64,000 bases of DNA, taken from NCBI RefSeq assembly GCF_014270035.1, contig NZ_JACNEP010000014.1, positions 1 through 64,000 on the forward strand. Reading direction: 5' to 3'. The stretch's first letter is position 1. Every line of letters starts with the position of its first letter. The translations under genes and the position numbers were made by a program. The notes under the pieces were generated by a model. It was not told where the DNA came from. It saw only the letters and a program-made list of their open reading frames with translations, and did not search any database. Shown piece after piece: positions 28,347-37,681 of this stretch. The stretch is from Neptunicella marina. GTDB lineage: Bacteria; Pseudomonadota; Gammaproteobacteria; Enterobacterales; Alteromonadaceae.

Positions 28347-29639
28347 ATGAAACGTATCGTCGTGGTCGGCGGTGGCGCAGGTGGTTTCGAGCTGGTCACT
28401 CAGCTCAGCCGTTATGCGCGCAAGCACAAAAATATCGAAGTGATTCTGGTTGATAAGGTACGTACCCATATCTGGAAACCTTTGATGCACGAAGTGGCAG
28501 CCGGGGTAATTAACAAAAGCTCCGATGGTGTGGATTACCGCATGCATGCCAGCCGCCATAATTATGAATTCCAACAAGGTACCCTGATTGGCGTTGATGC
28601 CGATAAACAAACCATTTCGCTACAGGCATATCATGACGAAAATGACGATTTGATATTGCCGGAACGCCAAATTCAGTACGATATTCTGGTGTTAGGCATT
28701 GGCAGCGTCAGCAATGACTTTGGTACGCCGGGGGTTAAAGAGTACAGCTATTTCCTCGACTCATTAGCACAAGCCGAACGATTCCACCGTGCGCTGATTA
28801 ATCAACTATTACGTATTAACCAGCCGGAAACCGAGCAAAATATTCTGAAAATCTCGATTGTTGGTGCGGGCGCCACCGGCACCGAGTTAGCCGCACAGCT
28901 TTACCATGTAGCCAATCTGTCCAAAGCCTATGGTATGCCGCATATGTCGGCTAAACGCCTGCAAATCAATATTATTGAAGCAGGTCAGCGCATCTTACCT
29001 GCTCTGCCCGATCGTATTGCCTTGGCAGCTCGTAAAGCGCTGTTAAAACTCAACGTGAATATTCTGGAAAATACCCGTATTACCCAGGCCACCAAAGATG
29101 GTTTTATTACCAGCGAAGACAATCTGATAGAAAGCGATTTAATGGTGTGGGCAGCGGGTGTTAAAGCGCCGGATATTATTAAGGATACCGGCTTGTTTGA
29201 GTTAAACCGCGCGCAACAGATAGTGGTAAAACCTACCCTGCAAACTAAAGAATTCGACAATATTTATGTGATTGGCGATAGCGCCGCTTGTGAGCAGGCT
29301 GATGGCAGCTGGGTACCGCCCCGCGCACAGTCTGCCCACCAAATGGCAACCCTGGCCCATAAAAACATACTGGCAGCACTAAAAGGTCAGCCACTAAAAG
29401 ATTACGTGTATAACGATTACGGTTCACTGATTCATTTAAGCAAATACAGTACAGTGGGCAGTTTGATGGGTAACTTGTCCAACTCCAGCATGTTTATTGA
29501 AGGGCGTTTAGCAAGGCTGGTTTATACCTCGCTGTACAGCATGCACCAGATTGCAGTACATGGCTGGCTAAAAGGCGTATTGGGTATGTTAAGCCGTAAG
29601 GTCGGCAATATGGTGGGTGATAAGGTGAAGTTGCACTAA
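28347..29639 (+). CDS. ndh: NADH dehydrogenase, type II (non-proton-pumping)
   Basis: 430 residues (E. coli Ndh is 434). FAD-binding Rossmann motif VVVGGGAGGFELV at the N-terminus, NADH-binding VGAGATGTELAAQL near residue 175, and a C-terminal FAD-contact motif IYVIGDSAACEQADGSWVPP. The C-terminal amphipathic region binds the inner membrane. It oxidises cytoplasmic NADH and reduces quinone. The ATG is preceded by TTTTAAGGACTC. A terminator hairpin follows. Confidence 0.95.
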   Translation: MKRIVVVGGGAGGFELVTQLSRYARKHKNIEVILVDKVRTHIWKPLMHEVAAGVINKSSDGVDYRMHASRHNYEFQQGTLIGVDADKQTISLQAYHDENDDLILPERQIQYDILVLGIGSVSNDFGTPGVKEYSYFLDSLAQAERFHRALINQLLRINQPETEQNILKISIVGAGATGTELAAQLYHVANLSKAYGMPHMSAKRLQINIIEAGQRILPALPDRIALAARKALLKLNVNILENTRITQATKDGFITSEDNLIESDLMVWAAGVKAPDIIKDTGLFELNRAQQIVVKPTLQTKEFDNIYVIGDSAACEQADGSWVPPRAQSAHQMATLAHKNILAALKGQPLKDYVYNDYGSLIHLSKYSTVGSLMGNLSNSSMFIEGRLARLVYTSLYSMHQIAVHGWLKGVLGMLSRKVGNMVGDKVKLH

Positions 29640-29661
29640 TCGCCATTAATCCTCAGCTATA

Positions 29662-29700
29662 AAAAAGGTCACCTTTGTTAACACATTCGGTGACCTTTTT
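29662..29700 (+). terminator. Bidirectional terminator between ndh and prpF
   Basis: AAAAAGGTCACC paired with GGTGACCTTTTT, loop of 15 bases. It ends ndh and, on the other strand, the prp operon. Confidence 0.88.
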
Positions 29701-29724
29701 ATTATTCAGAAAAAATTAAACTCG

Positions 29725-30903
29725 CTACTCAATCGACTCAGCCGGAATGCGAATAAAACCTTCCATTAGCGTACGTGCACTGCGGCTCATGGTGGCTTTT
29801 TGCACCTGATAGTTTTCACCTTGCTGTTTAATCACCGCCCCGACTTTTAACGTGCCGGAGGGATGACCAAAAGTGACATCGGTGCGTTCTATACCGCCTG
29901 CGGCCTGATTAACTGTGGTACCCGGTATCGCTGCTGCCACACCAATCGCCACTGCGGCAGTACCCATCATCGCATGGTGTAATTTCCCCATAGATAAAGC
30001 GCGCACTAACACATCGATATCAGTGGCCTTAACCGCTTTACCGCTCGATGCAGTGTAATCTTTAGCGGGCGCTACAAAGGCTACTTTAGGCGTGTGCTGA
30101 CGGGTTGCCGCTTGCTCAAGCGAGTCTATCAGCCCCATTTTAAGCGCACCGGCTGCACGGATTTTCTCAAATTTAGCCAGCGCTGCTTCGTCGGAATTAA
30201 TATCACTTTGCAGCTCAGTACCTAAGTAACCCAGCTCTTCGGCTTTCACAAAAATGGTTGGGATACCGGCTGTGATCATGGTCACGCTAAAATCACCGAC
30301 GCCTTCAACCGATAAGGTCTCGCAGGCTTTGCCGGTTGGGAACAAGGATTCACCGGCGTCGACCGGATCAACAAATTCCAGAACCACTTCCGCTGCCGGG
30401 AAGGTCACGCCATCCAGTTCAAAATCACCGGTTTCCTGAACTTCGCCATTGGTAATGGGCACCCGCGAAATAATGGTTTTACTGGTATTTTGTTGCCAGA
30501 TACGCACTTCACAAATACCGTTTTGCGGAATACGTGATGCATCCACCAAGCCCTGCTGAATCGCCACAGTACCTACTGCCGCAGTTAAATTACCGCAGTT
30601 ACCGCTCCAGTCGACTAAATCATCCTCAATACCAATCTGGCCATACAGATAATTCACATCATGCTCAGGCACATCGCTTTTACTTAAAATCACGGTTTTA
30701 CTGGTGCTGGACGTGGCACCGCCCATGCCATCGGTATGTTTGGCATAAGGATCAGGACTGCCAATCACCCGTTGCAAAAAACGGTCACGCACTTCACCCG
30801 GCTGCTGCACCGCCTCGGGTAAATCATGCAGCACAAAAAACACGCCCTTAGACGTTCCGCCACGCATATAAGTAGCAGGAATACGTAATTGAGGTTTAAA
30901 CAT
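29725..30903 (-). CDS. prpF: 2-methylaconitate cis-trans isomerase PrpF
   Basis: 392 residues from the chosen start. PrpF isomerises trans-2-methylaconitate produced by AcnD to the cis form in the methylcitrate cycle. The family N-terminus IPATYMRGGTSKGVFF and the catalytic-region motif GATSSTSKTVIL with NCGNLTAAVG are visible. The start was set at ATG 30903 because GGAG lies 6 bp upstream, and because the four-residue extension (start 30915) is not typical of the family. It is the last gene of the gntR-prpB-prpC-acnD-prpF unit but is separated from acnD by about 260 bp holding a tandem repeat and a hairpin. Confidence 0.94.
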   Translation of the reverse strand: MFKPQLRIPATYMRGGTSKGVFFVLHDLPEAVQQPGEVRDRFLQRVIGSPDPYAKHTDGMGGATSSTSKTVILSKSDVPEHDVNYLYGQIGIEDDLVDWSGNCGNLTAAVGTVAIQQGLVDASRIPQNGICEVRIWQQNTSKTIISRVPITNGEVQETGDFELDGVTFPAAEVVLEFVDPVDAGESLFPTGKACETLSVEGVGDFSVTMITAGIPTIFVKAEELGYLGTELQSDINSDEAALAKFEKIRAAGALKMGLIDSLEQAATRQHTPKVAFVAPAKDYTASSGKAVKATDIDVLVRALSMGKLHHAMMGTAAVAIGVAAAIPGTTVNQAAGGIERTDVTFGHPSGTLKVGAVIKQQGENYQVQKATMSRSARTLMEGFIRIPAESIE

Positions 30904-30951
30904 ACAATGCTCCATAATATGAAGACAAAATTAACTAATTAAGATCGCATT

Positions 30952-31014
30952 GAGCTACGAGCTACGAGCTACGAGCTACGAGCTACGAGCTACGAGCTAC
31001 GAGCTACGAGCTAC
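30952..31014. repeat. Tandem repeat: nine perfect copies of heptamer GAGCTAC
   Basis: 63 bp made of nine uninterrupted GAGCTAC units, followed directly by GCAGAA. It lies 49 bp upstream of the prpF start within the acnD-prpF gap. Each unit contains the palindrome AGCT. A perfect 7-bp array of this sort is prone to slippage and copy-number change. Confidence 0.97.
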
Positions 31015-31075
31015 GCAGAATTATCGGTTTGAGATATTCTGCTTGCTACTCAAAACCTATCAATAAAAATGTGAT

Positions 31076-31154
31076 GGCTGAACTTAGGCCGCGGAGGCAG
31101 CGCGCAGCGTATAAAACATACATGAGCACTGCCGACAAAGGCATAAGTTCAGCC
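31076..31154. repeat. Long inverted repeat (hairpin) between acnD and prpF
   Basis: GGCTGAACTTA (31076-31086) pairs with TAAGTTCAGCC (31144-31154), extended by GCC/GGC further in and by an internal GGCAG/CTGCC match. It is only 9 bp beyond the acnD stop. There is no long T-run, so it looks more like a REP-type or mRNA-stabilising hairpin than a simple terminator. Confidence 0.65.
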
Positions 31155-31162
31155 AGCCATTT

Positions 31163-33754
31163 TTAAGCCGTAGCAAGGAAGTCCTGTGCAAAACGCTGCA
31201 ACACCCCACCCGCTGCATAAATTGATACTTCCTCGGCGGTATCCAAACGGCATTTCACCTTAGCTTTAGCAACGCTGCCATCCTTACGCTGGATAACTAA
31301 CGTCAGCTCAGCGCCGCTTTGTGGCTCGCCTTCAATATCAAAGGTTTCGGTACCGTCAATCTGGTAAGTATGACGGTTTTCACCGTTGATAAATTCCACC
31401 GGCAATACACCCATACCAATTAAATTGGTACGGTGGATGCGTTCAAAACCTTCAGCGACAATGACTTGTACACCGGCCAGTCGCACCCCTTTGGCCGCCC
31501 AGTCTCGCGATGATCCCTGACCATAATCGGCACCGGCCACAATAATCAGCGGCTGTTTGCGCTGCATATAGGTTTCGATGGTTTCCCACATGCGCATCAC
31601 TTTGCCTTCTGGCTCCAAACGCGCCAGCGAGCCTTGTTTAACCTTGCCGTTTTCTTTGACCATTTCATTAAACAGTTTAGGGTTAGCAAAGGTTGCACGC
31701 TGCGCGGTTAAGTGATCACCGCGATGGGTGGCGTAAGAGTTAAAATCTTCTTCCGGCAGCCCCATTTTCGCCAGATATTCACCGGCGGCGCTGCTGGCCA
31801 TAATCGCGTTTGAAGGCGATAAATGGTCGGTAGTGATGTTATCACCCAGCACTGCCAGCGGTCGCATACCTTTTAAACTGCGCTCACCGGCTAAGGCGCC
31901 TTCCCAGTATGGAGGACGACGAATGTAGGTGCTCATTTCACGCCAGTTGTACAAGGGTTCGCTGGCTGCGCCATCATCCAGCTTTTGCATAAACATAGGT
32001 TCGTAAACGTCGCGGAACTGTTGCGGTTTAACATGTTTGGCAATAATTGCATCAATCTCGGCATCGCTTGGCCAGATATCCTGCAAGGTTACAGGATTGC
32101 CATGTTGATCCTGCCCCAGTACGCCTTTTTCGATGTCAAAACGAATGGTACCGGCAATCGCATACGCCACCACTAAAGCCGGTGAAGCCAAAAACGCCTG
32201 TTTGGCATAAGGATGAATACGACCATCAAAGTTACGGTTGCCAGATAATACGGCGGTAGCGTACAAATCGCGTTCAACCACTTCCTGCTGAATAACCGGG
32301 TCGAGCGCACCGCTCATACCGTTACAGGATGTACAGGCAAACCCTACTACGCCAAAACCTAATTGCTCCAGCTCGGGCAATAAATTGGCGTCTTTTAAAT
32401 ACAGTTCCACCGCTTTAGAACCAGGTGCCAGTGATGATTTCACCCAGGGTTTACGGCTTAATCCTTTGGCATTGGCGTTTTTCGCCAACAAGGCGGCGGC
32501 AATGACATTGCGCGGATTACTGGTATTGGTACAACTGGTAATGGCCGCAATAATTACTGCGCCATCCGGCATGGCGGCATTGGCATCGGCCGCATCTGTG
32601 GTATTAGCAATGCCTTTGGCGGCTAAATCGCTGGCTGCCACACGTGCATGCGGATTGGATGGCCCGGCTAAATTACGCACCACGGAGGATAAATCAAAAC
32701 TCAGCACCCGCTCGTATTCGGCATCGACTAAATCATCGGCCCACAAACCGGTGGTTTTAGCGTAGGTTTCCACCAGTTTAACCTGCTCGGCATCACGGCC
32801 GGTTAAGGTTAAATAATCCAGAGTTTGCTGGTCGATATAAAACATCGCCGCGCTGGCACCGTATTCCGGTGTCATATTAGAAATAGTCGCACGATCGCCC
32901 AGGGTTAAATACTTAGTACCTTCACCGTAGAATTCCAGATAACTGGATACCACTTTTTGCTGGCGCAAAAATTCGGTTAGCTGCAATACAATATCGGTAG
33001 CAGTAATACCCGGCTGCGGTTTACCGGTAAGCTCTACCCCAACAATATCCGGCAAGCGTAAATAGGACGCCCGGCCTAACATTACGCTTTCAGCTTCCAG
33101 CCCACCTACCCCAAGCGCAATAACGCCGAGAGCATCCACATGCGGGGTGTGGCTGTCGGTGCCCACTAAGGTATCGGGGAAGGCTACGCCATCCTGTTTG
33201 TAGATAACCGGCGACATTCGCTCAAGGTTAATCTGGTGCATAATGCCGTTACCCGGCGGGATCACATCCACGTTTTTAAACGCGGTTTTACACCAGTTAA
33301 TAAAGTGGAACCTGTCTTCGTTGCGTCGGTCTTCAATCGCACGGTTTTTATCAAAGGCGTCTTTTTCAAAACCACCGTGTTCAACCGCTAACGAGTGATC
33401 CACAATCAACTGAGTGGGCACCACCGGATTAACTTTGGCCGGGTCGCCGCCTTTTTCGGCGATAGCATCACGCAAGCCAGCTAAATCAACTAAGGCGGTC
33501 TGGCCTAAAATATCGTGGCACACCACCCGCGCCGGAAACCACGGAAAATCACGTTCGCGTTTACGCTCGATAATCTGCAATAAACATTCATCCAGTTCAT
33601 CGGCAGGTGCACGGCGCACCAGATTTTCGGCCAGTACTCTTGAGGTATAAGGCAAGCCCGCATAAGCGCCGGGCTTTAATTTATCCACTGCCTCGCGGGT
33701 ATCGAAATAATCAATACCGGCACCAGGCAAGGGTTTGCGATAGTTGTAGTTCAT
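31163..33754 (-). CDS. acnD: Fe/S-dependent 2-methylcitrate dehydratase AcnD
   Basis: 863 residues from the chosen start, matching AcnD/aconitase length. It dehydrates 2-methylcitrate to 2-methylaconitate; AcnD needs PrpF, whose gene follows. Cluster cysteines lie in the aconitase motifs AITSCTNTSNPRN and GFACTSCNGMSG, and the swivel domain contains GADYGQGSSRDWAAKG. The ATG at 33754 (MNYNYRKPLPG) matches the family N-terminus and follows the prpC stop by 4 bp. A longer reading frame from 33844 would overlap prpC by about 86 bp and add 30 non-homologous residues, so it was rejected. Confidence 0.95.
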   Translation of the reverse strand: MNYNYRKPLPGAGIDYFDTREAVDKLKPGAYAGLPYTSRVLAENLVRRAPADELDECLLQIIERKRERDFPWFPARVVCHDILGQTALVDLAGLRDAIAEKGGDPAKVNPVVPTQLIVDHSLAVEHGGFEKDAFDKNRAIEDRRNEDRFHFINWCKTAFKNVDVIPPGNGIMHQINLERMSPVIYKQDGVAFPDTLVGTDSHTPHVDALGVIALGVGGLEAESVMLGRASYLRLPDIVGVELTGKPQPGITATDIVLQLTEFLRQQKVVSSYLEFYGEGTKYLTLGDRATISNMTPEYGASAAMFYIDQQTLDYLTLTGRDAEQVKLVETYAKTTGLWADDLVDAEYERVLSFDLSSVVRNLAGPSNPHARVAASDLAAKGIANTTDAADANAAMPDGAVIIAAITSCTNTSNPRNVIAAALLAKNANAKGLSRKPWVKSSLAPGSKAVELYLKDANLLPELEQLGFGVVGFACTSCNGMSGALDPVIQQEVVERDLYATAVLSGNRNFDGRIHPYAKQAFLASPALVVAYAIAGTIRFDIEKGVLGQDQHGNPVTLQDIWPSDAEIDAIIAKHVKPQQFRDVYEPMFMQKLDDGAASEPLYNWREMSTYIRRPPYWEGALAGERSLKGMRPLAVLGDNITTDHLSPSNAIMASSAAGEYLAKMGLPEEDFNSYATHRGDHLTAQRATFANPKLFNEMVKENGKVKQGSLARLEPEGKVMRMWETIETYMQRKQPLIIVAGADYGQGSSRDWAAKGVRLAGVQVIVAEGFERIHRTNLIGMGVLPVEFINGENRHTYQIDGTETFDIEGEPQSGAELTLVIQRKDGSVAKAKVKCRLDTAEEVSIYAAGGVLQRFAQDFLATA

Positions 33755-33758
33755 GTTG

Positions 33759-34883
33759 TTATCCGCGCTGGCTGATTGGGGTAACCGCACGTAATTCTTC
33801 ACCGGTGTATTCGGCCGATGGACGAATAATACGGTTATCTGCACGCTGCTCCATCACATGTGCGGCCCAGCCGGTTAAACGCGACATCACAAAAATTGGC
33901 GTGAATAACTTGGTTGGAATACCCATAAAGTGATAAGCCGATGCATGGAAAAAGTCAGCATTACAGAACAGGCCTTTTTCGCGTTTCATCACTTCTTCAC
34001 AGCGCACTGATACCGGATACAACACGGTGTCGCCCACATCGGCAGCCAGTTTTTCCGACCAGCCTTTAATAATCTCGTTACGTGGATCAGATTCAGAATA
34101 AATCGCGTGGCCAAAGCCCATGATTTTTTCTTTACGTTCCAGCTTGCCCATCATTTCCTGCTCAGCGTGATCGGCCGAGGTAAAACCTTCAATCATTTCC
34201 ATCGCCGCTTCATTGGCACCACCATGCAGTGGGCCGCGCAATGAACCAATCGCACCCGTGATACAGGAATGCATATCAGACAAGGTCGAAGCACACACGC
34301 GCGCAGTAAAGGTTGATGCGTTAAATTCATGCTCTGCATACAAAATCAGTGATACATGCATCACCTGTTCGTGCAGCTCACGCGGTACACTGCCAAGTAA
34401 CATATGCAGGAAATGTCCGCCGATTGAATCGTCATCGGTTTCCACCTCAATGCGCTCGCCATCATGCGAAAAGCGATACCAGTAACAAATAATACTGGGG
34501 AAACAGGCCAGCATACGCTCAGTCACTTCCTGCTGCTGCTCAAAACTCATTTCCTGCTCAAGGTTACCCAGCATGGAACAACCTGTACGTAATACATCCA
34601 TCGGATGAGCATCGGCCGGAATACGTTCCAGCACATCTTTAAGCGCCTGGGGTAATCCACGCAAGGTCTTAAGGCGGGCTTTATAGGCGTTTAATTCTGC
34701 CTGAGTTGGCAACTTGCCACGTAAAATTAAATAAGCCACTTCCTCAAACTGGCAGTTTTGTGCCAAATCTTTTACATCGTAACCACGGTAAGTTAAACCC
34801 GAACCCGATTTACCTACGGTAGACAGTGCGGTTTTGCCAGCAACCTGTCCGCGTAATCCTGCGCCACTTAATACTTTTGCCAT
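33759..34883 (-). CDS. prpC: 2-methylcitrate synthase
   Basis: 374 residues of the citrate synthase family; condenses propionyl-CoA with oxaloacetate. The start is GLRGQVAGKTALSTVGKSGSGLTYRGYDV-like, a PrpC N-terminal pattern. Catalytic histidines lie in LHGGANEAAMEM and MGFGHAIYSESDPR, and the C-terminal ARLTGWAAHVMEQ-type segment (read here as SRLTGWAAHVMEQ) with NRIIRPSAEYTG completes the active site. It follows prpB after a 122-bp gap that holds a hairpin, and ends 4 bp before acnD. Confidence 0.95.
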   Translation of the reverse strand: MAKVLSGAGLRGQVAGKTALSTVGKSGSGLTYRGYDVKDLAQNCQFEEVAYLILRGKLPTQAELNAYKARLKTLRGLPQALKDVLERIPADAHPMDVLRTGCSMLGNLEQEMSFEQQQEVTERMLACFPSIICYWYRFSHDGERIEVETDDDSIGGHFLHMLLGSVPRELHEQVMHVSLILYAEHEFNASTFTARVCASTLSDMHSCITGAIGSLRGPLHGGANEAAMEMIEGFTSADHAEQEMMGKLERKEKIMGFGHAIYSESDPRNEIIKGWSEKLAADVGDTVLYPVSVRCEEVMKREKGLFCNADFFHASAYHFMGIPTKLFTPIFVMSRLTGWAAHVMEQRADNRIIRPSAEYTGEELRAVTPISQRG

Positions 34884-34968
34884 CAGATATTCTCCTGAAT
34901 CAATTTTGTAGAATACTTTAATAAGAGCAACACGCTCTCCACGCTCCCGGCGCCTGTTTGCGCCTTTA

Positions 34969-34990
34969 AAAATGGCAGGGTTACCCTGCC
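34969..34990 (-). terminator. Intra-operon hairpin between prpB and prpC
   Basis: GGCAGGG/CCCTGCC around TTA (34974-34990). On the minus strand the stem is followed by ATTTTTA, so it resembles a terminator placed directly after prpB. It probably attenuates the downstream genes rather than ending the unit. Confidence 0.6.
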
Positions 34991-35005
34991 ACGCTACTAT
35001 TCAAT

Positions 35006-35884
35006 TTATTTGTTTTTACCTTCGGCAAACAATGCATCCAGCTTTTGCTCATAATGGTGATAACCGAGGTAGTCGTATAGTTCAGCACGGGTTTGCATGG
35101 TATCCAGTACCGATTTCTGGTCACCTTCATTTAAAATGGTTTGGTACACCAGCTCAGCCGCTTTGTTCATGGCGCGGAAGGCACTTAACGGATAAAGCAC
35201 CATATCCACGCCCCACTGCCCTAACAGTTCACGGTTCCATAATTCGGTTTTACCAAACTCGGTAATGTTGGCCAGAATCGGCACATCCAGGGCTTCGGCG
35301 AAAGCACGATAATGCTCTTCGGTTTGGATTGCCTCAGCAAAAATGCCATCGGCACCGGCAGCCACATAGGCTTTAGCGCGCTCAATTGAGGCTTCTAACC
35401 CTTCCTGTGCAAACGCATCGGTACGCGCCATAATGAAAAAATCAGGATCAGTACGCGCATCCACCGCGGCTTTAATGCGATCGACCATTTCATCAGTGCT
35501 AACAATCTCTTTATTCGGGCGATGGCCACAACGTTTTTGCGCCACCTGATCTTCCATATGCACTGCGGCGACACCGGCTTTTTCCATATCACGGATGGTT
35601 TTAGCAATGTTAAAGGCGCCACCCCAGCCGGTATCAATATCCACCATCAACGGCAAATCACAGGCCGCCGTAATGCGGTAACAATCGGCCAGTACATCGT
35701 TTAATGAGGTCATGCCCAAATCTGGCAAACCGTACGAGGCGTTAGCCACACCACCACCGGATAAATAAATCGCCTGATGACCAATTTGTTTGGCCATCAC
35801 GGCGCTATAGGCGTTAATAGTGCCAACAATTTGCAAAGGTTTGTTGTTGGCCAGTGCCTGACGGAATTTTTTACCTGCGCTCAT
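35006..35884 (-). CDS. prpB: 2-methylisocitrate lyase
   Basis: 292 residues; cleaves 2-methylisocitrate to pyruvate and succinate. The active-site loop [10 protein letters not shown] (Cys near residue 118), the Mg-binding region [17 protein letters not shown] and [11 protein letters not shown] are diagnostic of PrpB rather than isocitrate lyase. First enzyme gene of the operon, 18 bp after the gntR-type regulator. No separate prpE is present in this window. Confidence 0.96.
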   Translation of the reverse strand: MSAGKKFRQALANNKPLQIVGTINAYSAVMAKQIGHQAIYLSGGGVANASYGLPDLGMTSLNDVLADCYRITAACDLPLMVDIDTGWGGAFNIAKTIRDMEKAGVAAVHMEDQVAQKRCGHRPNKEIVSTDEMVDRIKAAVDARTDPDFFIMARTDAFAQEGLEASIERAKAYVAAGADGIFAEAIQTEEHYRAFAEALDVPILANITEFGKTELWNRELLGQWGVDMVLYPLSAFRAMNKAAELVYQTILNEGDQKSVLDTMQTRAELYDYLGYHHYEQKLDALFAEGKNK

Positions 35885-35902
35885 GAGATCTCCTGTGTAG
35901 GG

Positions 35903-36574
35903 TTAACTGGCGTTATCTGCGGCCAGTTTGCGGGCGATATTGTTTTTGGAATACAAAATATGACGACGCATCAGCATTTCTGCCAATTCCTCATCACGAT
36001 TAGAAATAGCCTGAACGATATGTTTATGTTCATCAAACGCAGTGGTCACACGCGGACCAGCCATACCAAGCTGTACCCGATACATACGCACCAGATGATA
36101 CAGGCCGTTTAATAACATATTAATTAAATGCTGATTTTTGCTGCCAATGATAATGCGGTAGTGAAAATCCACATCGCCGGCTTCCTGATAATAATTCTGA
36201 CCTTGCTGCACCGATTCACTGTGTGAGGCCAGCAGCTGATTAAGCTCGTCAATTTCCTGCTGCGACATATTTTGCGCGGCCAAACGCGCGGCCATGCCTT
36301 CCAGCGATTCGCGTACCTGATACAACTCAAGCAAACCTTCCGGCGTTAATGCCACCACTCGCGCACCAATGTTGGCCTTACGCTCCACCAGATTGCAGCT
36401 TTCCAAACGATTTATGGCTTCACGGATCACCGCGCGGCTCACAGCATATTTTGTCGACAATTCGGTTTCACTGAGTTTGCTGCCTGCTGCAATATTGCCT
36501 TCCACAATATCGCGCCTAAGCTGGTAAAAGGTTTTATCCCCGGATGTTACCGCCTGCTCAGCAAAAAAAGTCAT
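35903..36574 (-). CDS. GntR/FadR-family (FCD) regulator of the methylcitrate operon
   Basis: 223 residues from ATG 36574. N-terminal winged helix (LRRDIVEGNIAAGSKLSETE ... VSRAVIREAINRLE) and a C-terminal FCD effector domain with the expected helical bundle and His residues (DVDFHYRIIIGSKN ... DEHKHIVQAI). It leads the prpBC-acnD-prpF unit. Two TTGTCGACAA palindromes lie directly upstream and another inside the gene, consistent with autoregulation. A longer frame from 36631 would place an operator inside the coding sequence, so the shorter start is preferred. The effector is probably a methylcitrate-cycle intermediate; this is inference. Confidence 0.88.
   Translation of the reverse strand: MTFFAEQAVTSGDKTFYQLRRDIVEGNIAAGSKLSETELSTKYAVSRAVIREAINRLESCNLVERKANIGARVVALTPEGLLELYQVRESLEGMAARLAAQNMSQQEIDELNQLLASHSESVQQGQNYYQEAGDVDFHYRIIIGSKNQHLINMLLNGLYHLVRMYRVQLGMAGPRVTTAFDEHKHIVQAISNRDEELAEMLMRRHILYSKNNIARKLAADNAS
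36451..36460. promoter_or_regulatory. Intragenic GntR operator candidate
   Basis: TTGTCGACAA inside the regulator gene, flanked by TATTT and TTCGG. Identical core to the two upstream sites. Confidence 0.45.
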
Positions 36575-36601
36575 AGATGCATTACACTGTCGTTCAATAA
36601 T

Positions 36602-36664
36602 TTGTCGACAATGTAGACTATAAAACACCATTAATCAAGTTGAGCACCATTATATTGTCGACAA
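36602..36664. promoter_or_regulatory. Paired GntR operators upstream of the prp operon
   Basis: Two identical palindromes TTGTCGACAA at 36602-36611 and 36655-36664, starts 53 bp apart (about five helical turns). They lie between the regulator and the divergent DUF1080 gene and could control both. Confidence 0.78.
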
Positions 36665-36781
36665 TTTATCCATAAATGTGATCTTAATTAAATAATGTGA
36701 AATTTCATAAAACAGAATGTGTTTTGCCCTTTAGCCAAGCAGTGTTATAAAAAATTCAAACAAGGATTAAGCCAGTAAACA

Positions 36782-37681
36782 ATGGATATACACAACACGC
36801 CTATGAAACGAACAGTCTTTTTGCTCTCCACATTTTTTAGCTCATTTGTTTTTACCCCACTGACCTATGCGGAGCAATGGCAAACCTTGCTGGATAAAAA
36901 CCTCAGCCAGTGGGATACCTACTTAAGTTACAAACATAAAAAATCCTATGATGGTTCTGTACCCAAAGATGCCGATGGCAACCCCATTGCGCCCATCGGC
37001 TTAAATACCGGTAACGACATCTACAGGGTCTTCACGGTAGCTGAGCACAACGGTGAACCGGTGCTGCGCATTTCGGGAGAGGTTTACGGCGCGATTACCA
37101 GTAAAGCGGTTTATCGTAATTACCACTTGTTGGCGCAATTTCGCTGGGGCGGGAAAAAATGGCCACCACGTTTAGATTTACTGCGCGACAGCGGCATTTT
37201 GTATCACGCGATTGGTGAAAACGGACAAGAACATTTTCGTACATGGATGCTGTCGCAGGAATTCCAGATAATGCATGGCCATGTGGGTGACTACTGGAAT
37301 CAAATTACCTCAGCAATGGACGTGCGTGCGTTTACGCCGGAATACATCATGAACCCCATTGCCGACGAGTCGCAGCCTTTTCTAAAAGTGGGTTACGGTG
37401 AAAATATAAAGGGTTTGGTATTACGCAAAGAAAACGCCGAAAAACCGCTGGGTGAATGGAATACGGTAGAGCTGATTTGTTTTGAAGGCCAGAGCTTACA
37501 TATCGTAAACGGTAAACTGGTAATGGTGCTGAAAAACTCCCGTTACAACAAAGATGGCGTTACCCTGCCACTGGATGAAGGCAAAATCCAAATTCAAAGC
37601 GAAGCCGCCGAAGTGTTTTATAAAAACATAAAGATTAAACAGCTGGATCAGATGCCAGAACAATATCGCCAGTACTTTTAA
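36782..37681 (+). CDS. Secreted DUF1080 (3-keto-disaccharide hydrolase-like) protein
   Basis: 299 residues with a signal peptide ending TPLTYAEQ. The concanavalin-like DUF1080 fold is indicated by WQTLLDKNLSQWDTYLS at the start, ILYHAIGENG, and the ending VFYKNIKIKQL. Members bind or hydrolyse sugar derivatives in the periplasm, and some cleave 3-keto-glycosides. Met8 (36803) gives a more typical signal-peptide n-region (MKRTVFLL) and may be the true start. It is divergent from the prp regulator across the shared operator region, but a metabolic link is not obvious. Confidence 0.78.
   Translation: MDIHNTPMKRTVFLLSTFFSSFVFTPLTYAEQWQTLLDKNLSQWDTYLSYKHKKSYDGSVPKDADGNPIAPIGLNTGNDIYRVFTVAEHNGEPVLRISGEVYGAITSKAVYRNYHLLAQFRWGGKKWPPRLDLLRDSGILYHAIGENGQEHFRTWMLSQEFQIMHGHVGDYWNQITSAMDVRAFTPEYIMNPIADESQPFLKVGYGENIKGLVLRKENAEKPLGEWNTVELICFEGQSLHIVNGKLVMVLKNSRYNKDGVTLPLDEGKIQIQSEAAEVFYKNIKIKQLDQMPEQYRQYF

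Noticed and set aside
28184-28453. A short open frame between yadH and ndh
   Set aside because: It overlaps the start of ndh in another frame, lacks a ribosome site, and its composition is not gene-like.
30949-31020. CRISPR-like array at the heptamer repeat
   Set aside because: There are no spacers; the units are directly adjacent 7-mers, a simple tandem repeat.
31163-33844. AcnD with 30 more N-terminal residues
   Set aside because: The added residues overlap the end of prpC and do not resemble AcnD; ATG 33754 is 4 bp after the prpC stop and matches the family start.
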